A DNA stretch of 64,000 nt from Acestrorhynchus altus (lineage: Eukaryota > Chordata > Actinopteri > Characiformes > Acestrorhynchidae): contig CM067503.1 in assembly GCA_034509495.1 (NCBI GenBank), positions 19,676,692 to 19,740,691 on the forward strand, written 5' to 3'. A program made the translations under genes and the position numbers. Below the pieces are notes generated by a model that saw only the letters and a program-made list of their open reading frames with translations, had not been told where the DNA came from and made no database searches. Positions 23,851 to 36,009 of this stretch are shown here, one piece after another (the stretch's first letter is position 1; every line of letters begins with the position of its first letter).

Positions 23851-23952
23851 AGCAGTTAGTGTTGACCCCTCTTAGCCAGGAGTCACCCTGCCGGCAGGAC
23901 CAGCCCATGAGCTCCAACATGTGCTCCCGCCTGGCAGACAGGTTTGAGAAAA
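23851..23952 (+). CDS. candidate in-frame cassette exon in atp8a2 intron 1
   Basis: A 102-base GC-rich open segment is framed by a pyrimidine-rich acceptor (ctcctgcgggctcctccag) and a strong donor (aaaa|gtgagt). It is exactly 34 codons long and has phase 1 at both ends, the phase shared by exon 1a, exon 1b and exon 2. It could therefore be inserted without shifting the frame. It would read EQLVLTPLSQESPCRQDQP, then MSSNMCSRLADRFEK. I do not recognise the peptide. Codon choice looks coding-like. It could also be a chance open segment in a conserved regulatory element, or an alternative first exon starting at its internal ATG. Confidence 0.4.
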
Positions 23953-24473
23953 GTGAGTCCCCCTCCCCACTCCTTTGCCCCGATGTAGGCTGCTGCCCGG
24001 ACACCCCACCCTGTTCTGCCGCTGCTGCTTGGAGACTTTTGGGTGCATGAAGCCGTCCCCCTTTACTACTTGAATAATCTGCATCTCTTGCCCACAGTGG
24101 CACACTGCATGGACATAGATAAGCTAAAGGGATCATTTGGCCAAAAATCAAATGTACATAAATTATCCCAAATGTATCCAGTCAGCCAAAAGCGAGTTTG
24201 CTTCTTTAGTTTTGCACTCAAAAGGCATGTAAAGGCTAGCATCTAGAAAACGACATGACTTGATCATCACAAACCATAAACAGATCTCAAAAAAGATTTA
24301 CCTATTTGATTTCTCAAACTCAACCATAACAATATGACCGCTTCATTGTTTCTAATCTCACTGTCTATTTATTCAGCTCCACTTACCATATAGAAGTACT
24401 TTATAGTTCTAGAATTACAGACTGTAGTCTGTCATATTTTTCTCTGCATACTTCGTTAGGTTCATGTTACTCT

Positions 24474-24930
24474 GTTCATCAATGGTCAGGACCACTGCAC
24501 TGGTATTATGTGGGTGGTGGGTCATTCTCAGCTCTGCAGGGACCCTGACATGGTGGTGGTGTTGGTGTGTTACACTGATAAAAGTTGATCAGACACAGAA
24601 GTGCTGCTGGAGTGTTTAAACACTGTGTTCACTAACTGTGCACGCCTGCCTAGTTGCTTCGGCTTCTGGATGTAAAGTCAGAGACAGAAGCTCATCTGTT
24701 TCTGCAGTTTGTGTTGGTCATTTGGCTCGTCATCAGTGCTCACAGGATGCTGCCCACAGGACGATGGATATTTCTGGTTTTCAGTCCAGCAGTACTGATC
24801 CACTCGTACTAGTGCAACACACAGTAACACACCACCACCATGTCAGGGTCACTGCATTGTTGAGAATGAACCACCACGCATATAATACCTGCTCTACAGT
24901 GGACCTGTGGTGTCCTGACCATTGATGAAC
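24474..24930. mobile_element. foldback MITE with about 120-bp terminal inverted repeats
   Basis: The left end (gttcatcaatggtcaggac) and the reverse complement of the right end (gttcatcaatggtcaggac) are identical for the first 19 bases. They stay alignable for about 120 bases, including 'gaccctgacatggtggtggtgt' in both arms. The left arm lacks about 20 bases found in the right. There is no coding capacity. The element resembles a foldback repeat common in fish genomes, as far as I remember. Confidence 0.85.
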
Positions 24931-25690
24931 ATTGAAATATGTCTAATGAGGTATGCAGACAAACCAATTGACTACAGTTTGTACAGTCTTTGTGCTGTTT
25001 CATTAATAACACTGTGTTATACAGTGTCAAAAACCACACTCTTCTTTAATGGAAGTGTGTGTCTGGTTATTTATGCAATGTGCATGATGCTAACTTGGCA
25101 GCTATGTTGCTTCTATTACTTAGTTGCAATGTTACCCTTGTGGCTTCAGGGCAGAACTGAAGAAGCGAACTTCAGACATGTATACATGTTTTGGCTGACT
25201 GGCAACTGTGCATATTTGTTTTTTTGCCAAACCTCTGCTGTAACGGAAAACTTCTAACTTACACACAGGTCCACTCTACTCACAAACTCTAACTGCCCTG
25301 GGCATTTTGTGCCATTACATATACTGACCTACACACATAAACAGCATGCATGAGGGGAAGCACCAAATGCATGCAGCCATTATAAAACAACCAGCTCTTT
25401 TCTTTGTGTTTCAGTGTGTATGTTAGAAATGAAGGCCCTAGCTTTTGAGAGAGTTGAATGGCTGTTAGGGGTGTGGATCTCTGTCCTTGCAATGATGTGA
25501 TTTGATTATGTATAGTGATACTTTAGGTAATGATTCAGACTCCAATTTCACAAAGACTCAATTTGATTAAGCACTGAATTCTCAGTTGTTACTGTTACGA
25601 ACACAGAAGAGGAGTAAAGAATACTAGGTTAAATATTGTTGTACTCAATTGTAATGTTTCCAAACCAATACAGTTGAATTGCCACCTTGC
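24931..25690 (+). other. atp8a2: atp8a2 intron 1, plain segment
   Basis: Intronic DNA with no gene, RNA or repeat that I can support. Confidence 0.45.
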
Positions 25691-25699
25691 AGCATTTTG

Positions 25700-25991
25700 A
25701 CACCCCTAACGCCACTGGCTGGTGGGTGGTGCATGAAGGGCCTCGTGGCTGGCTTGCTGAGGCCTGTGAGTGTATAGCTGCTATTTGCGGGATTAGCCCG
25801 GGTCAGGATTAGATCCAGGTGAAGTTGCCGAGCTGACAGGGTGAGGATTACATGGGCCTTGCTCACTCTGCGTGTGCTAGAGTCTTTCGCTCCTCCTTTG
25901 CCCTCTCCATCTCCACGGCGACCTGGCCCGGGATACCCCGGGGTCCGCACAGCAACTGAGAGCCAGCTACCACCTTGGAAAAGGAAGATTC
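25700..25991 (+). promoter_or_regulatory. atp8a2: GC-richer region upstream of candidate exon 1b
   Basis: From about 25700 to 26060 the base composition rises clearly above the AT-rich flanks and includes several CpGs (about 25850-26035). It immediately precedes the candidate first exon 1b, so it may be the promoter and leader of an alternative transcript. No core promoter motif is obvious. Confidence 0.4.
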
Positions 25992-26034
25992 ATGGCACGG
26001 AGAGGGCGGGCTCGGGTCAGACGGCAGTCCGTAG
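25992..26034 (+). CDS. atp8a2: atp8a2 candidate alternative first coding exon 1b
   Basis: ATG at 25992 opens 14 codons plus one base, ending at donor gtaact. It reads MARRGRARVRRQSV, and the leftover G joins exon 2 to give ...RRQSVGPACSSAGYRKADDEM in two adjoining pieces. This parallels mammalian ATP8A2, where SLPRRSRIRSSVGP precedes VRSSLGYKKAEDEM. The SVGP junction and the arginine pattern match better than exon 1a does. The phase is identical to that of exon 1a, so the two exons would be mutually exclusive starts. Confidence 0.7.
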
Positions 26035-26060
26035 GTAACTGCTTCCTGCTCTAGTGTAGA

Positions 26061-28189
26061 GTGACCACACAGCGAAGGGAATTACAGTCGGGGAACATGA
26101 CAGATCAGCAGGACATGAACGTTTCCACTGACTGAACAGTTTGAGCGTCACTGTCTTTTTGTTCTGTTCTTTGCATCCTGATTTCTACTGGTTAAGTTGT
26201 TGAATAACCACGGAAGTTGTCTGATTAGGTTCAGTAGTTTGATTTTTTAGTTTTACTCTGGAGCTACAGGCTTATATAATAGAAGAAATTATTGAAAACA
26301 GGTGACTCAGACTTCCATTGCTTTTAAGCTTCATTAGTCTGGAGCAGAACTAAACAAGCAAACTTTGCACATTAATATATCTTAGCTAATCAGCTACATT
26401 TGGGGTAACGGGAAAACTGCATCAGTTGCATTTTTACTGAACTATTCCTTTAAGAAATATTTATAATATTCAGTAATCAGCTATATTCCTCTATCAGCTA
26501 AATATGTACGAATACAGAAGAGTTTTTAGAACATGCAGTACTCTGCCTTTCAAATGTTTGGAGTTACTTGTACTTTTTCATTTGATATTGCTGATATTGA
26601 TATTGCTTTTTAATCAATAATATCTTCAATTTTATTCACAGCACATAGAATAATTTTCTATCAGGTTTTCTGTCTTGAGATTTGGTCCCCACTTTTGAAT
26701 TGCAAGATTCTTTTGGCAATTAAGTTATAATGATCTGCTTGATACATGATGTTCTACAGTTTTCTCAGGCATTGTAAAATAGTCTGTTTGTTCTTGTTGT
26801 TTATACTGTTTATATTCATCATTCCAGAGACATCTACCATTTTTTCCATAGTTCCCTGCACATTATATGAAACTTGTAAAGATGAACAGAAGTATGTTTG
26901 ATGAATTTCATTTTGTATCCTTATCTGCAACCAAATACATTGATTCTGTTTGTTGGAGTGAGTTTTCAGTAGTTGTCTCTATAAGTGATTTAAAATCTAA
27001 TCAGGCCACATTTTGATAAACAGTACTAAACATGTAAATGTGTATTAACCTCACAATGATTCGATTCAGTGCAGATTCATTGAAACCTCAAAAACATTGC
27101 ATTGCTTTCACACATTATAGTATTATCTGTCATTTTATTCTAACTATACATCTTTTTAAATCAATTAGTTATTAAAGCTACTTTGAAGCTAAATGTCTCA
27201 AGGATTAGCTGTTTTTCAAGCCAGAAAATGCACATTTTAGATGACAGTGTATGAGTCACTGTACAAGTTGTTTTGTGGCTGGGCTAGTTTAGCCTGGTCT
27301 TCCTCTCTTGCTATGTGTTCCTCTTGCAGGGCTGCTGAAGCTTAAATCCTAAACTAATATTCAGATTGGTATGATTTCAGCCAGCCTAATTAGCAGCACT
27401 GATAATGTCTGAGCGCTCTCAAGTGATGCCGCTTCCTAAATGAAATAAGTGCAGCGCGGAGAAAGAACGAGTGCGCCATTACCCAGGCCCTGTCTGAATG
27501 AATAATGCAGGCCAGCTCCATTCATTATTCAAAGGCATGTCCTGCTTTTTGGTAGAGAAAATTGGGCCAGGGGCCAAGCTGTGACCTGGCTGACCTTACA
27601 TATTGCTATAGATCATGCGCAGTGTCCAGGTCGAGTGGAAGACCAGTGGAGGGTATGTTCTGTGTGTGCAGTCGGAAATGCTCCGAGTTTGATCTTTGTG
27701 TGGTTTCTGTTTCTGTAAAATCCCCTCAGGGTCATGTCGGGCATCGACCAGGTTAATGTATTCAAGGAGCGCTTAAATATTTTATGATGCATTATAGGTT
27801 GTAATTATACACTGCATTCATGATACAGTATTTTTTTGTTTTTTTAGAGGCTAAATGTGACGTTTTCAACACCAAATAAAGTCCTTTTTATAGCAGAGAA
27901 GGAAGTTAAATGAACACAAAATATTAAAAGTTGCTGCATTATTCATTAAGGGATGTGTAAGCAAACTCATTCAGAGTGAGCTTGGTGTGAAGGGGTTCAC
28001 TGTCTAGAAAGTTTCTGTGCAGTGTTGGTAAATGGAATTAGCAGTCAGCCTGACAGCAGCAAAAATCTAGCCCAAAATTGACTGAACCTACACATCCTCT
28101 GAGTTTTATGTGCAATGTTAATCACACTAAAATAGTAGTAAAAATCAACACCACAAATGATTGTAAATCCACTGTAAGCAATATCTGTG
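26061..28189 (+). other. atp8a2: atp8a2 intron 1 with possible conserved noncoding element
   Basis: No gene is supported. The part at about 27370-27600 differs in texture from its surroundings: it is repeat-free, balanced in composition and contains symmetrical TTCATTATTC/GAATAATG motifs. This is the look of conserved noncoding elements, but without alignment that remains a guess. Confidence 0.3.
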
Positions 28190-28479
28190 ATGTAAAGTAA
28201 CTGTACTCATTAAGTAAATATGCACATAGATCCACTGTTCTTTCTGTCCTTCACAATGAACCCATCTACACAGTGAAAGCCAGACATACACACTAGTGAA
28301 TTCACCCACTAGGGGGCAGTGAGCACATGTACTTAGAATGGTGGGCATCCAGGGGAGCAATTGGCGAGTTAAGCGCCTTCCTCAAGGGCACTTCAGCCAT
28401 GTCCTGCCAGTTCAGGGAATCAAACCAGCTAACTTCCTGTCATAAGGCTAGTTCCCCACTACCCTGCCACAGCTGCCCT
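28190..28479 (-). mobile_element. tRNA-derived SINE (family B), copy 2
   Basis: The minus-strand head 'gggcagctgtggcagggtagtggggaac' at 28479 leads through 'ctggtttgattccctgaactggcaggacatggctgaagtgcccttgagga' to 'cactgccccctagtgggtgaattcactag'. Same family as copies at 18766, 34596, 41840 and 45625. Confidence 0.8.
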
Positions 28480-29585
28480 TCAAACCCACTGGCAAACCCA
28501 CTGACGTCAGAAAAAAGTGTTTTGTACTACTTATTTTTTCAACCAATCCAACAATTTATGTCCATGTTATTTTTTACCACTTACCCATGAGGTGTATGTG
28601 TGCGTGCTGTCTCATGGGACTTCACACAATAGCACCAAAATAAACTTTAGTGTTTTGCGACCCTTCAGATTTCTCCCCTTCTCTGTTTTTTGCAGACACC
28701 TTTTTAGTAACGACATTTGCTTTTTCTAAAAAGAGAGGTTAATGTTGCGTATTGTGTGTATAAGTGTCTGCTAGCTTACTTAAGGGATACGCTGCCAAAT
28801 AATTAGTCATGTCGGGTATGCATACTAAAGGTTTTCGAGTTCAATTTATATTAGTGTACAACTAGAAACTTAATTCATTTTTATAGACAGGTGAATATGT
28901 TTAAAGTAGCTTTTTAAAAGGTGGGCTTAAACACTACAGCACCAAAGCATGCTAACTACAGACAAGACAAGCTCACATGAGAATAACATGGTTATTAGTA
29001 ATAATAATTTGCATGATGCTTACACATTATATTTAGGCTCAGTGCATGATTTTGTAACTTGTAAAATGTGTATCACAAGTGAGTTATTGACCTAGTTTAC
29101 ATAAATTTTGAACTGCATTATGTTTAAAGCTCTTACATTAGCATCAGCTAATGTGTTGCATTTGTTTTCAGTGAGAAAAGGATTTTTCCCCTTTACCGTG
29201 AGGGCACAATAATACATATGTCTGAGCTGCTAAAACAAATAGAAATAAGAAGTGGACAGAAAATCTTTGAGGGAGAGAGTGAAGGCCAAGATTAGAGTAG
29301 AGGCTCATGAGAGATACGAGACATTTGTTTATGAGCTGTTCTGCATTATTATATTTTTTATTATTTTTTTATACTAAGAGTTATTGGTTCAGGTGCTGGA
29401 AGAGAGAACAAGCATTCGTAAAGTCATAGGGAGCATTTTTCTGCTTTTTAGATTTTCAACATGTTAATGAATATGCTTGTTGTTGAAAATGAGTTACACA
29501 AATAGTTGCACCTACTAGTGTTCAGTGTGAGATTTCAGTGCTATTCAGAAGGAAGATAAATGGTACCAGGGACATTATTAAAGGT
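28480..29585 (+). other. atp8a2: atp8a2 intron 1, plain segment
   Basis: AT-rich intronic DNA in which I see no gene, RNA or clear repeat. Confidence 0.45.
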
Positions 29586-29990
29586 TTAGACAGAAGTAGT
29601 GTCTCTCAGTTTGGCTTTAGGTAAAATGCAGCATGGCGGATGTCTCAGAATGGAGTTGTAGCGGTTCCTAATGGTGTCCAGCAATAATCCATCCCATGCA
29701 ATTTGAATATTCTCACCTAGTTCCCGCAGATTTTGTGGTAAGGATGAAGTGCTGATAAAGTCTCCAACAGTATCCCGTAATTTAAAGCCGGGGGTTCTGG
29801 GGATGTGACTGCATGGCAATACCTGTGTCTTCAAAGTAAGCTTTCGAGTTAGCAGCAGTATGCAAAAGAGCATAGGCCTGTTGGAACAGTGCAGTGGAGT
29901 ATGCATTCAGAAAAGGTCCAATGGTCGCAGGACCTCGGTCTGGACAGTATATGGTCATTTCTGTTACAATCTTCAAATAAAACATAGAAA
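29586..29990 (-). pseudogene. possible transposase C-terminal remnant
   Basis: Two overlapping minus-strand frames cover this stretch. One reads LPQNLRELGENIQIAWDGLL, then DTIRNRYNSILRHPPCCILP. Its 'iq.aWd.l..dtirn...Si.r' pattern resembles the end of mariner/Tc1-type transposases. Another reads ATIGPFLNAYSTALFQQAYA. I cannot identify the family, and chance is possible. It would be a dead fragment. Confidence 0.3.
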
Positions 29991-32900
29991 GTATTTGTCC
30001 AAACTACAAATATCTATGATTAATGTAGGCTACCTAAAATGTCCATTAGCACCAGAATTAGCTTCATACTAACATATTATTAGAAATCCCATAGGATAGC
30101 GGTAATCACAAGTAAGGTGCTTTTCTTTTGATATTTATGACCCAAACAGCAGGCCTGGCCTTGAGTCTGGAGCCTCTGACTAATACTGTTTTTATAACTA
30201 GAAATTCAACTCATCAGTGAACAGTGCTGTCACTGAAAGATCTGCTCTTATGTAAGGATGTTAAAAGGCTGCATTGTAACGCTGCTGATGAAGTGGCTGC
30301 TTCTGTTTGTTTTTCAGCTGCAGTGCATGCTGGGAGGTCCAAGGTCACACCTTTATTTATCAGGTGTTAAAAGTCAGCCATTTACCACTAGGCTATTCAG
30401 TTGTTTAGTGTACATTTAGGGATGTAACAAGACACTCACCCTATGCTTCAATTCATTCTGGCTTCATTATTTGTTATTTATTGCTTGTTTATTTAAAAAA
30501 ATCAACATACATTAACATTAAAAATTAAGAACACTTTGACATGTGGTGTATTACACTATATTATCAGCATATTTCTGTATGTAATCAGAACATATTAGAA
30601 TTGTTTGTATAAAATAGGCGCAAGCCTAAGACAATATTAGGATATAATTAGGAATATATAGGTATAATTAGGAAAATTTGCAGCGCCAACTTCTCTCTGC
30701 TTTGGCATTGTCCTGTAACTGAATGTGTTGATAAGTTGCTGAACCCTCACCTCTGTGTCATTAGTCACTCATTAATGTCACGGTGCCTCGTCATCGATGA
30801 GTTACTGTAAATTATTGATCCGTCTCTCAACAAATTGGAGTCGTCTACAGGAGCCGTTGCTATTGATTCCTTACAGAGGGGTCCAGGAGGAGCGTGAGGG
30901 GAGAAAAAGAAAGGCATAATGGGCGATATATACCAGAGGAGGACAGGAGGTAATAAACACTGCTCTTTTACCGTGTTTCAGATGAGGCACATTTTCTTTA
31001 GACCTGTATCTCACATCACCTGTCCTGGGTAGATGGCCTGTTCCAGCCATGTGACTCGGTCACCCTGATATATCAGTTGTGAAGTGGACTATGTAGGAAA
31101 TGTGGACATTCCAAACCATGGGGGATGAAAGTGTTCAGTTCAAAGGAAACTTCAAATTGTATAGGTAGTGAGTAATGGTTTGTCACTACACAGGGAGTTA
31201 ACAATAAAATTCACCCATCAGTCATCATGTTTTGGGGTTAACAGCTGGCACTGTATGAGAAATAAAACAAAATGTGAACATTTGTTGTGCATCCGTAAAT
31301 ATTATTTCCATATTACTGCATTTCCATATTACATATATGATTCATGGCTGGAGTTTTTTAGTTACTTTAGAAAGGAAAAGAGTGGTCAAATATTGGTTTG
31401 AAAGTCACACGCTGTCTTTTAAATGATGGCATTGCAGGAATTTCTAAATGATAGTCTTTAACCAACTGAAGTTCCCTTAGCTGATATCAAGTGATTTGTG
31501 TAGGGAATATAATGGGAGCTGTTTACAGGCCCTGTGGAACGGAATAAAGTGATAATGGTTCGATTCTGTTGTCTAGTAAACAAAACAGTGAAGTTCAGTT
31601 CTGTAATAAACAATTTACTGCATTATTAAATCTCAAATTTCATTATGATTTGATAGGAATTTTTTACTTTTTAATAGTTTGATATTAAATCTTCAAAGTT
31701 TATCATAATTGAATTCTTTAGAAAATGATTTGGTGTGTCATGAAACCTCAGATTTCACAATAATTTGATTCAGTTCTTTACAAGAGGATTTAGTGCATCA
31801 TAAAATATTCCATTTGACAAGTTCAGTGCATTATGACCTCATATTTCAGTGTATTATGAAATGATTTGATTCAGTATGCTTCACTTTAGTATAACTGCAA
31901 AGATATGTCTGGTTGAACTATTTGCACAGTAATTGAATATATATCTAATAAGAGCAATATACTGGCCTTGTCTCAGGTTCGTGTATTGAGTTCATTTTTT
32001 GTTTTGCTCTAAAGATGAGTGCATTTTGATGCTATATTTGATTGTAATGTATTCTGACTTTTAGGCTCAGTGCAGCTGAGTTGTCACCTGCAGGTGCATT
32101 TTTACACCACTGGTCTATTCCATTTTCTGTATCGATTTTGTGACACAGGGTTGGAGTGTGTATTATAGTTTTCTTTTGATAGCTGCCTGCTCATTGGCTT
32201 CACTGGCCTGGGTTACAGAGTCTGGAGTCACATTGAAAAACCCAATCATAAATTGTAGTCCCGGTAAAATGCAGTTACAGGGCACTCACTGACCTGCACT
32301 GCCCCCAGCTACATGTGTAATGGTTTTTACTTTACAAGATAAGAGCTTGTGTGGGGTCTCCATGGTTATGCTCAGCCTTTAATAATCATCTAGATAACTG
32401 TAAGGGTTCTGCGTGAGATTTTATGAATGTCAGATATCAACAATGGATGCAGCTTTAGAGATGTGGTGGCAGAATCAGAGGTGTTAGGTCTACTACTATT
32501 AGAACAGAAGAACCTTCAGTGAAAGAAAGATTCTGTTCAGTCATTTTGTTGCATTTCTTTTGGTCAATTTATTATGATGTGTCATAAAATGGAGATACAC
32601 GTTACAGTTGGACAGTCAGATATACATAGTTATATATTATAATGTAAACTAAAAAAATGATAACTAGTTATTCTTTTGAAATAATTAAATGAACATATGT
32701 AATACATGAGAAATATATGCACTGTGTATAATATGAGACACCAGTTGTATTAGCATCTTACACAGATAGCAACTTGATGAGATGTTAGGACTGGGCGATA
32801 TACTGATATTTATATCGCTATCAGGATACTATCAGCACAATATTGGCTGAAGTTATGTTGTTGATTTTGAGTTTTACAGTTTTTAAACTCACTCTGCTCG

Positions 32901-33664
32901 GCCCTCTGCTCTCAGCTCCTTCTCTTCATCCCTATTTGCACTCTCATGTACACAATATAGAGGGGGAATATGACTTTGTGTGTATAAAGAAATGAAGATC
33001 AAATTTCAATATGTTTAAATATAGTACAAAAGAAGATTTAATGGGGTGTCCCAATTTTTTTAACTTCATATATCATATTGTATATCATATGTATCGCCAT
33101 GTATCTAGCTGTTAAACTCCGATATAACATAGTTATACATTTTTACTCAGATTAGATTAGCTATGTCTCCGATTAGTTAATTATCTTTTACACCAGTTAC
33201 AAACTGTATAATATTATTGCTAATTTACCATTACTGGTAATAATTCTCCAAGCAGATGTTTGTATATTTAAGATGAAGCTTGTAGTGCCCAGCATTTTTG
33301 AAAACAGCATCTGAAATGTACTTTTCACAAGTGTTTTGTGCTTTTGGTTAAATTTGCCCAAAAACTATTTTTTAAAATTATATTATTTTAAACAACTAAG
33401 ATTGAAACAGAGAGGATATCTGGTTTAATCCATATATAAAGCCTCATGGGAAATGCAGTTTGTGCAGTCAGCATCCTTCATGTGGCAGCTGCTCTTTTCT
33501 AAAGAGCAGGTGCTTTACAGCAGGGGTGTAATGGTATTTCTTCCAAGACATCACAGAATAGACGCCATGGTTTGGCTATTGACAGGGAACCCATTTAATG
33601 CAGAAGCAAATTTCACAAGCATAAGTTACATCATAAAATTGTAATGCTGCCCTTGAGTCATGCA

Positions 33665-33667
<3 letters not shown>
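29991..33667 (+). other. atp8a2: atp8a2 intron 1, plain segment
   Basis: A long AT-rich stretch without a supported gene or RNA. The part near 30740-30900 is repeat-free and of mixed composition and could be a conserved noncoding element, but I cannot test that here. Confidence 0.4.

Positions 33668-33713
<46 letters not shown>
33668..33713. repeat. (AT)n microsatellite
   Basis: A pure AT run of about 23 units. Confidence 0.95.
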
Positions 33714-33714
<1 letters not shown>

Positions 33715-34474
33715 TGAATTGAATGCACATAAACTTTTTTTTTATGAGGCCTGACTTTCAAAGCTGGGGGTGTGTCAGTAACAAATGTCATAACAGAGGC
33801 TGCTGGTATGGATGTTGCTTCAAGACACATATCTGATGTTGACACTGGGATAAAACATGGCAGAAAATCATTACTCACTGTATATATCGTTTTGTTCAGT
33901 AAGATAAAATAAACGTTTACACATTTTGATTATACCCAAACATAAGTACAGGTTTCTCATAGTGTCTGTTTTCACCCAAACAAAAACCATGTGAGCGCAT
34001 AACTTGTCTTAACTAAACTTGTAAGCAGGAATTTCTAATGACTTGAAGGCAGTATTAGTGGGTAGCGAGTAAAATTTAGATTTGCACAGTAATGTAGGAA
34101 TTTTTGTGGACTTACGAGGACCGTATGTGTGGATGTCTTCACCTTGTACCGAACCGCGAGGTCCAAACTACAGCTTCAACCATGACTTTTGTATGGCTAT
34201 CCTGATTAAAACACATCACTAGTAATGCTATAAAAAGGTGTTGACTAGCTAGTACAGTATTTGTAGCAGCTTTAATTACTTATAAAGCAGGAAAAATATT
34301 TCACATCTCAATTTGTACTTTTATGCCTGTTTTACCCAACTACATTTTGTATGAAATGTATGAATTTGAGTTCCATTGAGGTTGGTTGTAAAAATTTCAT
34401 TTCATCCTTTCATAGGGTACATACAGTGCTGATTTGTGACTGGCATTTCTCTACACTGTGTTTAATTAGAAATC

Positions 34475-34505
<31 letters not shown>

Positions 34506-34595
34506 AGTCTCTGAGTTCTTGGGTTTAACTTGTTAAACTTAAATATAAAGACAGCTATACACATCTGTGCAGACAGCTGCACAAATCTAGATAAT

Positions 34596-34787
34596 AATCA
34601 TTTAGCGTGGCTTGGATGCAAGAGAAGCAGCCTTCTGACCAGAAGGTCACCAATTCAAGTCCCTGAACTGACAGGTTGTGACTGAAGTGCCTTTGATCAA
34701 GGAACCTAACCCTCAAACTGCTCCCTGGGTGCCGCAGCAGAGGCTGTCTTCTACTCTGGGTACATGTGCTCACTTTTTAACTGTTGT

Positions 34788-34788
<1 letters not shown>
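34596..34788 (+). mobile_element. tRNA-derived SINE (family B), copy 3
   Basis: A plus-strand copy: 'gcgtggcttggatgcaagagaagcagccttctgaccagaaggtcaccaattcaagtccctgaactgacagg', then 'actgaagtgcctttgatcaaggaacctaaccc' and 'gtgctcact'. The head is more diverged than the other copies. It ends directly in the (GT)n run at 34787. Confidence 0.75.

Positions 34789-34845
<57 letters not shown>
34787..34845. repeat. (GT)n microsatellite
   Basis: A pure GT run at the 3' end of the SINE, a usual place for microsatellites to be born from a SINE tail. A shorter GT run is at 34478-34501. Confidence 0.95.
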
Positions 34846-34847
<2 letters not shown>

Positions 34848-35159
34848 ATGAAAATTATGTTAATGGCAAGATCCAGTGCTATACATACAATTTTTGGTTG
34901 GATATAAGCTGCATATTTCTCAAAAGCCAGCATTTGGTTAAATTTAGCTTTTTCTTAGCACTATGTGTTAACAACTTAAAAGCCATGTTAGAATGTCACA
35001 GTGTGTATTCCATTTTAGTTGGTTTGTGACATTTGGAAGTCACTGAATTTTGGTTACGTACACAACTTGAAACCAACAAAATATAAGCATCAGCTGTTGG
35101 CAGTAGTCTACATCAAATTGACATTGGATGTTGTCCTCACATTGAATGTTGGCCCCCCA

Positions 35160-35365
35160 GCAGCACACCCTGCACTACATATCCAAATATTTGTGGACAT
35201 GCTTTCTAATGAATACATTCAGCTACCTCAGGTTACACCCAATGCTGACACCAATGTCCAAATGCACACACCTGTAGAAAAGAACTGATGGTAGAAAAGG
35301 ACTCGCTGGAGTATATAAGTATGAGCCTACTTACACCATGCCAGGCATAGGCTGGGGGGTATGAA
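35160..35365 (+). mobile_element. MITE family C fragment
   Basis: The sequence contains 'atccaaatatttgtggacatgctttctaatgaatacattcagctacct', then 'caatgctgacaccaatgtcc', 'gactcgctggagtatataagtatgagcct' and 'ccatgccaggcataggctggggggtatgaagc'. The same blocks recur at 51650-52165 (minus), 53535-53640 and 59845-60000, showing a dispersed family. The end 'ccaaatatttgtggaca' looks like a terminal inverted repeat. Confidence 0.7.
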
Positions 35366-36009
35366 GCTTGAAAACTAGGAGACTCTATCTAACCATGGTA
35401 TTCTCATTTTTATATGCTGAATCATCTACGAGTAATCCAAATTCCAACCGAATTAAATCCCTGTTTAAGTGCCAAAGGAGCCTTCCAGTGCATGTTTACT
35501 GCTCTGGCCCAGTGTACACGTTCAACTTGCATGCAGACTCTGATTGATCACCCAGAGGGGGCGGGGCTAATAACACCACTGATCCAGATATTGGGTTACA
35601 GAGGAAAACGAGAAGGGAGGAGCTGTCAAATTTCAGAATAAAAGTCCTGAGACGGGATGAAACTGACACACAGATAAAGCAAAAATAAAGAACTTTTTTT
35701 TTTTTTTAGTTTATTTGGATCACTGATATCAAAATATTATTGTAAATATCATTGTCAGTCTAAAAGTTACAAATAATTAATCATAATCATTGCATTTTCA
35801 ACTCAAAAACACTGCATTCAATGCAGTCAAGTTTCAACAGGATTTCTGAGATATGTGCTATTTAGCCCTTATGAGCCAAAAACGCAAAAAAAAATGTGTA
35901 CGCACGTGTGCATTTTTGATCAAAACATGTTTCAAATAATATCTCAATTCTGTTCATATTTACAACTTAAATGAAGACAAATATGAGGACCTTCGGATCT
36001 CCTAACAAG

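Noticed and set aside
23774..24151. 125-codon minus-strand open frame
   Set aside because: It is antisense to the better-supported plus-strand candidate exon with splice sites; no family resemblance.
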